From positions 1,116,001-1,180,000 of the forward strand of contig OZ037883.1 in the NCBI GenBank assembly GCA_964035575.1: a stretch of DNA of 64,000 nt. Reading direction: 5' to 3'. Within the stretch, counting starts at the first letter, position 1, and each line of letters opens with the position of its first letter. The stretch is from Rhynchopus sp. YZ270_cl-10. Lineage: Eukaryota; Euglenozoa; Diplonemea; Diplonemida; Diplonemidae. A model generated the notes under the pieces. It made no database searches. It had not been told where the DNA came from and worked only from the letters and a program-made list of their open reading frames with translations. This document shows positions 34,507 through 46,044 of this stretch, in pieces. Both the position numbers and the translations under genes were made by a program.

Positions 34507-34833
34507 AAAAAAAAAGCGTTTTTAGTACCCTGAAGGGGGGGTCTTTTGCCCCCTTTTTTTTCATTGTTATTTTCCTCTGTGTTTTTTTTTTACAAGGGTA
34601 TCCTAAGATGCCAGGGCTTCCTCCTGCCTCCCTTCCCCCCACCCCTGCAACCTAGTTCCTCTGGTTTGCAAAACTGAGAACGAAAAAATTTCCCCAAATT
34701 AAGAAACTAACTTAGCTGTTTTACATGGCATTACGATTCCCCCCCCCCTCACCTTCCCATTTCACCCCCTTTTCCTACCTCCATTTAGGAGAGTTGTGTT
34801 TTCGTTGCCTGGTACAGCACTCTTTTTTTCCCC

Positions 34834-34870
34834 AAGGTGACTAAGCACAGAGAGGCTTAGGTTCATCTTA
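34834..34870 (+). repeat. Dispersed stem-loop motif, canonical copy
   Basis: GGTGACTAAGC, loop ACAGAGAG, GCTTAGG then TTCATCTTA. GGTGA pairs with TCATC outside the CTAAGC/GCTTAG stem, giving an 11-bp hairpin with a small bulge. A pyrimidine-rich stretch follows. Confidence 0.65.
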
Positions 34871-34955
34871 TAAACGTTTCCTTTTTCTCCCCTTAAACCG
34901 TTTACGTTCTTTTTGTGTGCATGCATGTTTAGGTCCTTTGGTTGTGTTCTGTTTT

Positions 34956-35000
34956 TGTAGATGTGTGCATGTACACGAGAGGCACATTCACCTGTCAAAG
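34956..35000 (+). repeat. Dispersed stem-loop motif, GATGTG...GCACATTCACC variant
   Basis: TGTAGATGTGTGC ... GAGAGGCACATTCACCTGTC. It shares the loop word CACGAGAG and the closing TTCA(T/C)C(T) with the canonical copies, but the stem is ATGTG/CACAT. It resembles the copy at 58608. Confidence 0.5.
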
Positions 35001-35142
35001 ATTATGTTCTACCGCCGCGAATCTTGCAGTGTTCTTTTCGTAGGGAATAACCACATTCCCTTTGAAAAGATTTGAGACAAGACGGGACTCTTTTCATGCA
35101 AAGTGCAATACATAAAAAAAATAACCCTTGCCATAGTTTTAA

Positions 35143-35184
35143 AAGGTGACCAAGCAAGAGAGGGGCTTACGATCCATATTACCA
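35143..35184 (+). repeat. Dispersed stem-loop motif, diverged copy
   Basis: AAGGTGACCAAGC, loop AAGAGAGG, GGCTTACGATCCATATTACC. The stem is retained with one mismatch and is followed by a C/T-rich tract. Confidence 0.5.
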
Positions 35185-36441
35185 ACCTTCCCCCTTTTTT
35201 TTACACAAGGTACCAGCTTTGTGCTGCAACCTTCATATACCCCCCCAAAAAAAAAACACACCCCCGGCAATTGCACCGTTGTCATAATGATTTTTTCCTT
35301 TGATTATTGGCATGGGCCAGAACATCAAGGCCCCCCGTCTCGCTCTCTTTTTACGCAAGTTTTCTTTTTCTGATTTTCCGCACAAGGAAATAGGGATGGA
35401 GAGTGGGATATAGGGATAAGATACGAACAGTAAGCCTCAAGGGGGGAAAAAAAAAAAATTGGGTTTGCAAAAATTAACCGTGTTGTTGACAACGATAAAA
35501 GATCCGGGAAAAAAAAATGCTTTTTAAAAATATGGGCAAAACAACAAGACACAATGCAAAAAAAGTTACCCAAAAAAATTTTTTTTGGGGGGGAAAAAAC
35601 TGAAAAACAAAAACAAAAATATATTTGTGCAATAATAATCCTCTATGCCAGGAACAACGCCCCCCTTTAGCTCCCCCCCCATATTTTTTTTTCTTCTCAC
35701 AAATGCATGCGTTGCTGATGAGATTAACAGTTTTTTTTCTTTCTTTCAAATATGAATTTTAGGGTGGTGGAGTACCTAGTATGGGTAACGCATCTTTTGT
35801 TCATAATTCAAAGTTTCAATTCAAAAAAAAAATACCATAACAATGCGGTCCTACCTTGGGCAACAACAACAAAAAAAAACAAACACAAAAAAAAAAAAAA
35901 AAAAGATAGTTGCCATTTCCAGTTGCCTTCTTTTTTAACTCCCATGCCAAAATTTATGATTATTTTCCCCCCACGGTGGGGGGGTGTGAGGGGGAGGGGG
36001 AAAAAAAACGCATTTTGCTTTGCATTTTGTGTTTTAGCAAAAAACAAACAAAAAAGTAAGTTTAACAAACGGTTGCCAGGTTTTTTTGTTGAGGTCTTTC
36101 TTTTTTTCTTTTTTTGAGGCAAAGAGAAGAGGGGGGTAGGGTGGTGGTGGTTCAGTGGAGTCGGCCATTCGACATTTCCCTCGTGTTTCGTTATTTCTTT
36201 CACCCGAGAACTTAACGTTAGGATTGGTCAACACTAACAACATCCCTCACAGAACCCTTTCTCTTTGGGTGCTTTTAAAACAAAATAAAACACCAGAAAG
36301 AAGGGCAATTAAAAAAAAAAAACGACGGCACACTAATTAAGATTAAAAAAAGATGACAGTTTTTTTTCCCCCCTCCCTTCCAAACACCATACACCAAACA
36401 CCAAACAGCGACAGCAATACACAAGGGGGGGTACACCGAAT

Positions 36442-38889
36442 ATGGCTACCTTCAGCACCTCGAACGTTACGACAATGACGTCGAACTCCGCATCTGAGCT
36501 GTCCACCGCGTACACGTCGGTGCCGGTCAAGCAGTTCCCCAGGAGGCCCATGGCAGAGACCTCAGAGGAGAAATACTGGCGGAACTTCAGAAAACATACC
36601 GTGATCCCTTCGCAGTTCAAGGGACGTGCCTCGTGCATCGACTTCTGCCCGCAGCAGCCCCACGTCGCCGCCATCACTACCCAAGCCAAGGTGATCCTCG
36701 TAAACCCACACACACACCAAAAGGTCAAGGAGCTCCACCCAAACGACACTGTGTACTGTACAAGGTGGCGGTCCGATGGAAAGCTTCTCGTTACCTCAGG
36801 GGAGAAGACGGGTATGTGCTCCCAACTTTTTTGTCTTTTTCAATTTTGAGACTTTTGCAAAAACCACTAAATTTGGGTACATTTAGGAATACCTTACAGA
36901 ATAGAAAGCGTTTGAAGTAGTCTTTGGCAAAGAAAAACAAATGCGTTCAAGCTTCGGACAAATAGTAGAAACCCATGGACAATCGTATAGCAACGCTTTA
37001 AATTTCACATCGACTTTGAACAACTACCTTACAGGACTGCGTTTATGGAACCTTGGCAGCATGAAAATGGTGAGGGAGCTTCACGGAGACCCAACCGGGA
37101 TGAAGGGACACAAGCGGGCGGTGCACTCTGTCGGCTTCTTGACAGATCGGCAGAAAATTGTGTCTGCGTCAGACGATGCGACGGTTCTTGTGTGGGACGT
37201 ATCGACGTCTGAGGTGACACACCGGATCACCGGCCACGACGACTATGTACGCACGACGGCGGTGCACCCTTTGAACCCTCACATCCTTGCATCAGGGTCA
37301 CACGACAGGACAGTCAAGGTGTGGGATCTGCGTACGCCCTGCACAACAGCAACGTCTGTGTTCAAGGCGTCCGACCCGATCTCAGCCCTCGTGTACCACC
37401 CCTCGGGTGCGTACGTCGCAGCAGCGTCCGCAACAGAAGTCTCCATATGGGATACAACAACGCAGGCAGACGAAGGCAACCCTGCAGTGGCAACGCTCGC
37501 AGGGCACACCAAGGACATCACCTCGATTGCATTCAACTTCTACGGATCACGTCTCTTGACCGGCTCGATCGACCGCCACGTCAAGCTCTACGAAACAGAG
37601 GGCTACACCTCCGTCCACACCCTTTCCTTCCCCGAGCCGGTCTCTGCGGTGGGCATCAGCCAGGATGGTGGCTGCCTTGCAGTGGGTGGGCTTGGAGGTA
37701 AGGTGTACCTGAGAAGCCGTGTTGGGACGGTGGAGGAGGACGACAAGATCGCTGAGGCGTTTGGGGAGGAGGGGGACGCGATCCAGCCGATCGAGGAGCT
37801 GCAGCTGTACAGCGGGATGGGGGATATGACTGTGCAGAGAAAACGGAATTGGCATAAGCCGTCGCGGTCTGCGCCGGGCAGCGACAAGGACTTCACGGTG
37901 GAGTCTTCACACGGACAGCGCCTTCGACGCTACGACGTGGCGTTCAAGAAGTTCAACTACCACAAGGCACTCGACGAGGTGCTCGCAGAGAAGAAGAACA
38001 ACAAGAACCGCCACGACCTCTTCCTCACCGTCATCGCTGAGCTCCACAGAAGAAACGGTCTCCGCATAGCGCTGACGGGACGCGACTCATCTACGATCGT
38101 GGTGCTTCTGCAATATATTAAATTTGGTATGTCATCATGGGTCAGGAAATCGCCGATTTTTTGGCGAGGTGTAGTGTCGTATTGCACACCTTTGATTATG
38201 TGTACTGCATGAGGGTGTATTTCAACGTTTATTTGTTTTTTTTTGAGATTGTAAGGATGGCGTGCATGTGAACACTCTTCCCCCACAGGTATCACAGACC
38301 CGAGACGAACAGACCTGTTGAGTCTGCTGCTCAACCTTGTCATCGAAATCTACCACACCGTCCTCCATGAGTCTCCTGAGGTGCTGAAGGAAATCAAGGC
38401 GATCCGGAACAAGCTTGATGGAAGGGTATGTAAACACCATAGCATTTTCTTTTTTAGCAGGAGGTTGATCATTCTTTCTCAACTCTTTTATCATTTTCTC
38501 ATTTGGTTCCAGAATTCTTCGAATTCGACCGAAAGAAAATCTTAGTGATGAACCTTAGAGCTGATTAGGTAAACAGAGTTTTTCGCTACAGTAATCTGAC
38601 AAAGTTATCAAGAAATACGGGTAAAGTGATTGTTTCACAAAACGATACAGTAGTGGAGCACACTCTAGGGTGGCTACACTAATACAACCAAGTTTTCAAT
38701 AACACTACACTCTACCACTCTCCATCACAGATGAACGACCTTGCGGACTACGAGGTGGTTCTGGGTACGGTGCAGGCACTTTCCTCACAGAGCAAGATTT
38801 CCCACTTGAAACGGCAGAGGCGGATAGCACAGGGTGGTGCCGAGTCTTCAGAAGCAGGGGAGTCCATGAGTGACGACAGTTCAGAATAG
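36442..38889 (+). CDS. UTP15: U3 snoRNP / SSU processome WD40 protein UTP15, four exons
   Basis: UTP15 belongs to the UtpA (t-UTP) complex that binds nascent pre-rRNA and is needed for 18S rRNA maturation in the nucleolus. Exons are 36442-36811, 37035-38126, 38289-38425 and 38731-38889 with GT-AG introns of 223, 162 and 305 nt. Phases match, giving 585 residues, slightly longer than typical homologues. The N-terminal segment (PVKQFPRRP...EEKYWRNFRKHTVIPSQFKGRA) is typical of the family. Seven WD40 blades follow, with clear examples ending in ATVLVWDV, RTVKVWDL, EVSIWD and RHVKLYE. After an acidic linker comes the UTP15 C-terminal helical domain, from RRYDVAFKKFNYHKALDEVL across exons 2-4. The tail is acidic and Ser-rich. 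The first ATG is used. Confidence 0.93.
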
Positions 38890-39566
38890 ACCACGTACAG
38901 CATTCTCCAGAAACCCATTTCACAAAAAAAGGACACCCTTCCCAGACTGAACGAAAACGAATCTCCCAAGGAGATTACCACGAACGGAAAATATGGGTGA
39001 ATGGGGGGAAGTTGGGGGGTGGGGCAATGGAATCAATAGGTCAGTTTTTGAATTTTTTTTTTGAATTTTTTTTGGGTTTTCGGCGTTTTTTTTTTTTTGT
39101 TTTCCGTCTAGTTTCCCTATTATTGTTACTTTTATCCCCCCTATTTACTCTGCTCTTTGGCAGAACCGTCATCGTCAAAAACAAAAAGGAAAAATGGGAA
39201 AACAAAAAAAAAAATAAAAAATACAAACCAGAATCACCTCATTAGCGAGATCAATGCTTCAACAGATACGTACCCCCACCCACCCACTCCACCTTTTTTT
39301 TAATCAGATACCACCCCCTAAATAGATGCAGTATTGTATGGTTGGGGTCCACCTACGGTCATTGTAGCCAAGGTGTTGTTGTATTTCATGTCACCAACTC
39401 AATTTTTTTTTCCGCTGTACTTCGCACTCCACTTATTAACTAGGCTGATTGAAGTGGGTCTGGTATGTCTATATTCTTTTGATTTAAACCGATCACCACC
39501 GACCAAGGCCATCGTCAGCCTATTAACTCAAACCATCCTCCACCCCACACTAGATAATACCTAACC
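38890..39566. other. Intergenic region UTP15 to PKD gene
   Basis: No gene is evident. It contains T-rich and A-rich homopolymers (39050-39220) and a diverged copy of the SINE-like repeat at 39318-39396. The last 70 bp are C/A-rich with CTAG nine bases or so before the ATG of the next gene. Confidence 0.55.
39318..39396 (+). repeat. SINE-like dispersed repeat, diverged copy
   Basis: Aligns with the copies at 41551 and 59187 through the words TGTATGGTTGGGGTCCACC, GGTCATTGTA, CCAAGGT and TTGTATTTCATGTC, with a deletion where the others read GGTACAGCC. It is the most diverged of the three. Confidence 0.55.
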
Positions 39567-41501
39567 ATGCTTCGACACATCGCCTCGCTCATTGTGTGTT
39601 GTGCATGCACTCACGCAGCAGACCTTCAGGTGGAGGTGACGGCTTCTGATGCGTCTGGGGTTGCACCGCTTGCTGTTCATTTTGATGCAACGTCTATCGT
39701 TCTTGATGGCATCGAACTCGACCCACTCCGTGACGTACGGTACCACTGGTCATTCGGGGACACCTCCACCCCCACCTGGACCACCAACAACCACACCACC
39801 AACGCGGACTCCGGCTTCATCGCAGCCCACCTCTACGAAACCCCTGGGGTCTACCAGGTGACCCTCGAGGTCACCACTTTGCATGGCCCCTCTGCTTCAA
39901 CCTCCACCCAACTGATCATCGAAGTGCAAGACCCCGATGTTTTCTATGCAGACAAAACTACCTGCTTTTCTGTTGAAAACAACTTTGAAGACTGCCCGGA
40001 AGGTGCGGTTCAGGTTCACCTTGGGAGTGCAGCGGGGGAAGTGGACAGTGGAGTGGCACGGGGGTACTTTGCAGGAGGGAAGGAACAGACGTTGAGGATT
40101 TGGTCGCCTTACAAGGAATACGCGCAGGGTGTGGACCATTCAGTGGCATTTGACTATACGACGTACATGCAGGGGTGGAGCTGTCTCAGTGAGGTTGCAG
40201 TTCTCAGAGACAGCGTTGTGTCTGCAGCGGAGGTTGCAGTGTATGCACGTCCTGGACAAAGGCTTTTGTTTCGAAGGGGCGAAAGGTTTCTCTTCGTTGC
40301 TAGCATCCGGCTGGATGACTTCTCTGGTGGGTCTATTGCAGCGTATGGCAGCGGGGCGGCTCCACGATTTGAAATGATTGGCCCCGGAAGTTTTGTTGAT
40401 TTGATCGTCATTTATGATGGACAAACGGACATCAAAGTGTCGGACCTCTCCCTGAAGCATCTCTGCGGCGATAAGAACAGAGCACTCCGGCTTTATGGTA
40501 CTGTATCGCGTATTACGCTGAACCGCATTGAGGCAACAGAGTTTGATACTGGGTTGGTTGCGTCGACGTATGGGCAGGAGGCTCCGAACGATTTGATCGG
40601 TTTGTTTAACCTTAACTTCTATAGAATGGGTGCGTCTGGTGGAGGTGGTGCAAATGAAACCATTTGTACCAACCCTCGTGTCCCTGACTGGCATAATGGA
40701 GACCGTGTCACCCCTATCCCCGAGGCAGAGTGGTTGGTTGCGTTTGATGCATACAAGACAGCGTTGGTAGCGGTCTCTGAGGATGTGCGTTGCAGGAATG
40801 GAGGAAACGTGGTGTACCTCCCGTCGCACCGGCATATGATTGTGGGATCGCGATTTTACGACGCAAGGAGCAAGCGTGCGGAGCATGTTGTGCGTATCCC
40901 TCTTGCACATAGGTCGGTTATTGCGCACAACATCTTTGAGGAGCCTTCCCTCTCCAAGCATGCGCTCAAACTCCACAATATGGGCGGCTGCGAAGCCCGC
41001 GGTGACTGCGCCCGCAACCCTGTCCAGTCAGCAGCGTACCCTACCTCATTGGTTCTTATTAGACGGAATGTTTTCCGTTCAAACAGTGATATCGCAGTCG
41101 CAGTGGCCCCTGGAACCAGCAGAACAGGAGAAAAGGTGAGCAATGTGTTGTTCGAATTTAATGTAGTAGAGGCAACAGGGGAGAACAATGGGTTTGGTGT
41201 TGTGGCAGGTGGGGAGAGCTGTGTGTTCCGCAACAACAAGATCTCGCAGACGCATGGGTACTGGAGCTGGACTGCGGTGAGCATTGGGCAGCAGCGTGGA
41301 GAGACGGACCATGTACGCGGCAACTGGGTGACAAGAAATGATATCACGTCATCAGAGCGTTGCATCGTGGCACGTCTTGGAGCAGAGTCCGAAGAGGCAG
41401 TGGTTACAGACAACAACGTCTTCTCGTCACAGCGTCCTGTCTTTGTCGACTCGGACTACCATTCTAACTATTCTTCCGCCCAGAATGTCTGGGAGAACTG
41501 A
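39567..41501 (+). CDS. Secreted PKD-domain protein with probable beta-helix body
   Basis: Intronless, 644 residues. A short signal peptide (MLRHIASLIVCCACTHA) precedes a PKD-type Ig-like domain at about residues 19-125. Its hallmarks are YHWSFGDTSTP and HLYETPGVYQVTLEV, the WxFGD and H-Y-x-x-xGxYxVTL signatures. The remaining ~520 residues have the rhythm of a right-handed parallel beta-helix: short strands with repeated N/V/I-rich turns such as VVYLPSHRHMIVGSRFYD, RSVIAHNIFEEPS, VLIRRNVFRSNSDIAV and SCVFRNNKIS. PKD domains usually mediate extracellular carbohydrate or protein contacts, and beta-helices occur in polysaccharide lyases and surface proteins. No catalytic family could be assigned. 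It could act on or belong to the cell surface. Confidence 0.8.
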   Translation: MLRHIASLIVCCACTHAADLQVEVTASDASGVAPLAVHFDATSIVLDGIELDPLRDVRYHWSFGDTSTPTWTTNNHTTNADSGFIAAHLYETPGVYQVTLEVTTLHGPSASTSTQLIIEVQDPDVFYADKTTCFSVENNFEDCPEGAVQVHLGSAAGEVDSGVARGYFAGGKEQTLRIWSPYKEYAQGVDHSVAFDYTTYMQGWSCLSEVAVLRDSVVSAAEVAVYARPGQRLLFRRGERFLFVASIRLDDFSGGSIAAYGSGAAPRFEMIGPGSFVDLIVIYDGQTDIKVSDLSLKHLCGDKNRALRLYGTVSRITLNRIEATEFDTGLVASTYGQEAPNDLIGLFNLNFYRMGASGGGGANETICTNPRVPDWHNGDRVTPIPEAEWLVAFDAYKTALVAVSEDVRCRNGGNVVYLPSHRHMIVGSRFYDARSKRAEHVVRIPLAHRSVIAHNIFEEPSLSKHALKLHNMGGCEARGDCARNPVQSAAYPTSLVLIRRNVFRSNSDIAVAVAPGTSRTGEKVSNVLFEFNVVEATGENNGFGVVAGGESCVFRNNKISQTHGYWSWTAVSIGQQRGETDHVRGNWVTRNDITSSERCIVARLGAESEEAVVTDNNVFSSQRPVFVDSDYHSNYSSAQNVWEN

Positions 41502-41550
41502 AGGAGGATCATCAAAACCTGTCGTTGTTTAAATTCCACAGTTTTTCTTT

Positions 41551-41668
41551 AACCACGAAATGGATGTAGGACTGCATGATTGGGTGTCCACCCCCGGTAC
41601 AGCCGGTCATTGTGCCAAAGTACACTGTCAATGAGAGGGCTTTGTATTTCAACTCTACTTCCTTTGTG
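41551..41668 (+). repeat. SINE-like dispersed repeat, copy A
   Basis: Begins AACCACGAAATGGA and matches the copy at 59187 over about 110 bp with roughly ten differences. Shared words include GTAGGACTGCATG, TTGGGTGTCCACCCCC, AGTACACTGT and GAGAGGGCTTTGTATTTCAA. An internal GGTACA...TGTGCC hairpin is conserved by pairing with GGTACA...TGTACC in the other copy. It lies 49 bp after the PKD gene stop, so it may fall within that 3' UTR. Confidence 0.75.
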
Positions 41669-42294
41669 GTGATATAAGTTTTGCTTTCATAAGGTACAAC
41701 GTACATTAGTTGATTCGTACTATCATCGCCTTTTTTTTAGATGATCAAAAAAGCATGCTTTGGTTTCATCTTTTACCTATCTTCAAAAAAAAATTGGGGA
41801 GACAATTTTATCAAAAAAATTTTTTTTTGATTTCGTTGTTCCTCTTTTGCTCGTCGAGTGGGGGGGGGGTATTTTTCCTCCCACTCACCTCTCATATTAT
41901 TTCATCACACCCTCTCTCACGTCTTTTGTTTTGTGTATGAGGCTCTCTTTCCTACCAACAGTGATTTTTTTTTTGTCGATACTACAGCGAAAGTTAGTGG
42001 TTGTATTGTGATAACTGCCTATCATAATACATACTACCTCACAATACATTTGTATTGTGATGTGTATGTATGATTACCAATGATCATATTACAACCACCA
42101 CTCTAGGCGAAGTGAGTATCACACTTACCCCCCTGAAGGGCGGTGGCGAACACTATCTCAACATTTCCTCCGTTTTTTTCCTCCCTCCAAAAGAAAAGGT
42201 TTCTCCCCTCTAGCAGCCTCGTCAGGTTTCCGGAAATCTCGCATTTTTTTTTGAGATATGGACTCCTGAATGTCTTTTGGTTCCTTCCTTTTTT

Positions 42295-42324
42295 GGTGGC
42301 TAAGCCTGCTTAGACACATCTTAC
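42295..42324 (+). repeat. Dispersed stem-loop motif, short-loop copy
   Basis: GGTGGCTAAGC, loop CT, GCTTAGACACATCTTAC. The 6-bp stem CTAAGC/GCTTAG is perfect, the outer arm is GGTG/CATC, and a T-rich stretch follows. Confidence 0.6.
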
Positions 42325-42393
42325 CTACTTTTGTTTTTTTTTGCATACGTTTGTCGCTTTTGACACTGCCCTCTTCTTTTTTTGTATTATTTC

Positions 42394-42430
42394 AGGTGTC
42401 CAAGCATGAGAGAAGGCTTTTGGAGTTCGC
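42394..42430 (+). repeat. Dispersed stem-loop motif next to the retroelement
   Basis: CAGGTGTCCAAGC, loop ATGAGAGAA, GGCTTTTGGAG. The stem is TCCAAGC/GCTTTTGGA with a bulge. It ends about 27 bp before the left end repeat of the retroelement. Confidence 0.45.
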
Positions 42431-42456
42431 CAAATTCCTGCCAAGCTTTTTTTTTC

Positions 42457-42605
42457 TTTGCACACACGAAGTGTGATTGGAAACTAAACATATTTAAAAC
42501 CAACGATAGATCTGTCTTTACGCTTTTTCCTTTTGAATCCTCCCCCTCATCCATTATCATGTGCGTCATAGGCAAAGAGCCTAAATGGCTGCGGTCAACG
42601 AAAAA
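42457..42605 (+). repeat. Retroelement end repeat A1
   Basis: 149 bp identical to A2. It starts TTTGCACACACGAAGTGTG (itself a small hairpin) and ends GCTGCGGTCAACGAAAAA. Its inner part is an imperfect inverted match to the B repeats. Confidence 0.85.
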
Positions 42606-42631
42606 TTTTTTAACTTCGTTACCGAATAAAT

Positions 42632-44536
42632 ATGGCACGGAGGAGTAGGACTCGTGCGCGGGGTGGCAGGGGACGAGGAGGAGCACGGGTTGCCGTCGTG
42701 CAGTGCGTCGCAGGAGCAGTTGGGCCCTCGCTGACGCACCCTCCGCTGCAGTGTGGCTTGAGGCCCTGTGTGTGGGTACGACGCTGGAGAAGAGCGCGTG
42801 CACCACCATTGCGTCCTGCTTTCCCGACATTCGGAGCGCCGCCGAAGATGTACGCGCCTCCACCACCGCCCGCGCTCCCGAGGAGGACGGAGGAGGACGA
42901 TGGGCCTGATGTTGTGCTCCTGTACGGGGAGGCAACGATTGTTTTGGATCGCCGCTTTGTGTCTGCTCCCGCCGAACGCGCTGAGGGGGAGCTGGCGGAG
43001 ATCTCCCGTGCTAGGTTGGACCTGGATGCCCTAACGGCGATGGACTCTCAAGGTCTTCTGACAGGAGTCCTCGACGTGATCCGGTCCCCCGAAGCCTTCA
43101 CGGCAGCCCTCACCGAGGAGGGCCGAAAAGTCCTGGAGTCGTCAGTCCCGGTAAAGAGAGGGACTTCCAGGCATATGCTGCGCCACTGGGGGAAGCTGCA
43201 GAAGTGGGGTGTGATGTCTCGGTCTGGCGAGCAGAAGGTGATACTTCCCGCCTTCACCGTGCCGAAGAAGGTGCGGGGACTGAGGCTGGTCTGCGACGGT
43301 CGGAAGCTGAACCGCCTGATGCGTGACCCCCCTCCCATGTATCTACCTTCCATACATAAGGTAGTGAAGAGGTTTCTGGACAGTGCGTACGTGGTGCAAG
43401 CTGATGGGCGGAGCTGGTTTTACCAGTTTCCGCTGGCAGATGGTGTGGACGATTTCTTTGGAGTGAACCTGGCAGGTGCACGCGGACCCTTTGTGAGGGC
43501 AAAGCTCAACGTGCTGTGCATGGGGTGGAGTTGGGCGCCGTGCATCGCGCACCGCTCGGCTATGGTGTTGCTGCCAGAGGATGAAGGGATACCTTGGGTG
43601 GACAACTTCTTTGTCGTGGGCAATACCTTGCAGGAGGCAGAGAGGCGCTACTCTTCGTTCCTCCGACGCGCTGAACGTGTCGGTGCCGAGCTGAATGACG
43701 ACGAGGGAGAGGGAGTGCCTAGGACGAACTTTTGCGCTTTGGGCCTGGAGTTTGACTTGGCGAGTTCCCCAAGACGGTACCGTGCTGCCCCTGACTGGAT
43801 TGGGAAGTGTGTGGAATCCCCCGTTCTCAGTGCGGTGTTGAAAGACGACTGCACTGCCCGGGATTTCTACAAAGTATTGGGAGGTTTCGTGTGGTTTTTG
43901 TATTGTACCAAACGGAATTTGTGTTATTACCGTGATTCTCTTTCTTTTCTGCGGCGTACCGCGTCTTTACTTGCTATTGACCCACAAAAGTGGGATGTTC
44001 AACTTTTTATCCCCCCATCTGTTATCTCAGAATTCACAGGCATAGTGTCTGTGATGCGTTGTAATGACTGGATTGTAGACCAACCAGAGAGACCCACCGT
44101 GGTGACTTGGTCAGATGCCTCGGACCGCGAGTGGGCTGCTTTAATAGAATCTGAGTTTTTCGAACCTGTTGTTCAGGGTGTGTTTCCAGATCCTGAGAAA
44201 CATCACATATACCTGAAAGAGCTATACGCTGCTTGGCTAGCCGTTCGGTTAGCGGCCGCAAACCACCCTAATCATGAAGTGTCTCTTCAGGTCGACAACG
44301 CCGCTGCAGTGGCAGCTATAAACAAAGGTCACAGCAAGAATTATCTAGCTAACGAGCTGCTGTGTGCGATTTTTGACACTGCAAAGACAGCAAACATGTG
44401 TGTATCCGCCACGTGGGTGGACACTTTAAGTCAACGTGCTGACGAGTTCACTCGCGGGACGGTGGCCCCCACGATGGTGTCACTCCCCCCTGTGCTCAAA
44501 GAATACGAGAGTGTGGAGGCAATGTTTTGTCAATAA
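42632..44536 (+). mobile_element. Retroelement RT-RNase H coding region
   Basis: A 634-residue open frame starts 26 bp inside the left repeat. The first ~90 residues are Arg/Ala-rich and unassigned. A reverse transcriptase domain of the LTR/DIRS class follows at about residues 200-420: VRGLRLVCDGRKLNRL, the DGRSWFYQFPL palm segment and LCMGWSWAPCIAHR. It is followed by an RNase H domain at about residues 490-620 (WSDASDREWAALI, HIYLKELYAAW, VDNAAAVAAINKG, WVDTLSQRADEFTR). The WSDAS, ELYA and DNAA set is characteristic of DIRS-like RNase H. Nothing in the frame resembles a capsid, envelope, protease or integrase. Confidence 0.8.
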
Positions 44537-44549
44537 TTGTTTTGTTTGT

Positions 44550-45400
44550 TATGGCGCGTGCTGGCTTTGCTCAGTGCCCCATGAGTTTTTATATTTTTCC
44601 CCTGCCCACGGGGCGACGAAGGGATGTTTATTGTTCATCAACATTTTATCGCTGGTGCGTGCTGACTCTGCTTGGTGCCCCATGCATTTTATTTTACCTT
44701 CCCGCTCACGGAACGACGAAGGGTTTTGTTATTGTTATCATTTTCTCGCTTGGAGCGTGCTGACTCTGCTTGGTGCCCCTTGTGCTTTTTACTTTTTCCC
44801 CTGAAGGGGTGTCAATGTTCATCAACACTTTATCGCTGGTGCGTGCTGACTCTGCTTGGTGCCCCATGCATTTTATTTTACCTTCCTGCTCGTGGAGCGA
44901 CGAGGGGGTGTTCCTTGTTCATCAACCTTTTATCGCTGGTGCGTACTGACTCTGCTTAGTGCCCCATGTACTTTTTACCTTTTCCCCTGAAGGGGTATTT
45001 ATTGTTCATCAACACTTTATCGCTGGTGCGTGCTGACTCTGCTTGGTGCCCCATGCATTTTATTTTACCTTCCCGCTCACGGAGCGACGAAGGGTTTTGT
45101 TATTGTTATCATTTTCTCGCTTGGAGCGTGCTGACTCTGCTTGGTGCCCCTTGTGCTTTTTACTTTTTCCCCTGAAGGGGTGTCAATGTTCATCAACACT
45201 TTATCGCTGGTGCGTGCTGACTCTGCTTGGTGCCCCATGCATTTTATTTTACCTTCCTGCTCGAGGAGCGACGAAGGGGTGTTTCTTGTTCATCAACATT
45301 TCATCGCTGGTGCGTGCTGACTATGCTTAGTGCCCCATGCATTTTATTGTTTGCCTTCCCGCTCACAGTGCGTCGTAGGAGTGTTTAGTGTTTGTTTTAT
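44550..45400 (+). repeat. Nested tandem repeats in the retroelement 3' noncoding region
   Basis: A ~95-bp block built on CGCTGGTGCGTGCTGACTCT, then GCTTGGTGCCCCATGCATTTTA and a CCC(G/T)CTC(A/G)...GGAGCGACGAAGGG hairpin-like tail recurs about nine times. A larger ~372-bp period is superimposed: 44641-44820 recurs at about 45013-45190. Short open frames across it (repeating LTLLGAPC) are by-products of the repetition. Confidence 0.75.
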
Positions 45401-46044
45401 TTTTCATCACCTAGGGTTCAATGGTGGTCTGTGTGGGCCTGTCGCGGGACGACTGGTTTTTCTTTGAGGAGCTTGTCCTCGTATTGTGCGTGCGCGTTCT
45501 GTTTTCTTGCGTTGTGTACGTGGTATTTTCCTGCCAAGGGCGGGTTGTTCTGATGGCCACGAGCCCCGCTATACGCGGTTGAGGACACGTTTTAGTACCA
45601 CGCCTCCCTGCTTCACGAACGTCCGCTGCCCGGTAGTTTGGAGAGGCGACTCTCGCGGAAGATTGTCGTTTCGGTGGTGGGTCCGCCCGTGCTGGTTTTT
45701 GTAGTCCCTGCTTATCACTGACACCGTTTTCCTATTTTTTGCTCTCCCGTTTGATGGTACTGACTCTGCTTCGTGCACCATGCGCTTTTATTTTTGTATG
45801 AAATGTGTTCCCCTGTATGGGGTGTGCTGACTATGCTTGGCACTCCTTGCGCTTACGGCCCCCCCCTTATCCACTGTCTTCGAGACGGCGAATGGATATC
45901 AACACGATTTCTTTCTGTGAGTGCTGGCTTGCTCGGTGCTGTGTTTACCGTTTTTCTTTCTTTTCCTACCGTTTCCCCCCTTTTTTCTTCCCCGTTTAAC
46001 TCCGTACTATGCTACTATTCCGCTGCGCGGTCCCTTTGGGTCAT

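Larger units (their letters stand above)
34507..36441. other. Gene-poor, homopolymer-rich intergenic region
   Basis: About 1.9 kb between GMD and UTP15 with no credible gene. It is dominated by long A, T, C and G homopolymers, for example more than 15 A near 35886-35904 and GT-rich and CT-rich runs. Three members of the dispersed stem-loop family lie at about 34834, 34956 and 35143. The final 80 bp are A/C-rich (repeated CACCAAACACC-like words) and form a plausible leader for UTP15. Confidence 0.6.
41502..42456. other. Intergenic region with small dispersed repeats
   Basis: No gene is evident. It holds the SINE-like repeat (41551-41668), T-rich runs, a short palindromic area with repeated ACAATAC/GTATTGT words (42003-42065) and two stem-loop motifs (42295, 42394). 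The second abuts the left end of the retroelement. Confidence 0.55.

Noticed and set aside
35752-36203. Open frames of 120-130 residues on both strands
   Set aside because: They are composed of Lys and Phe runs from A and T homopolymers, with no start context or domain.
44436-45330. Several ~95-residue frames with repeated LTLLGAPC words
   Set aside because: These are by-products of the nested tandem repeats in the retroelement 3' region.
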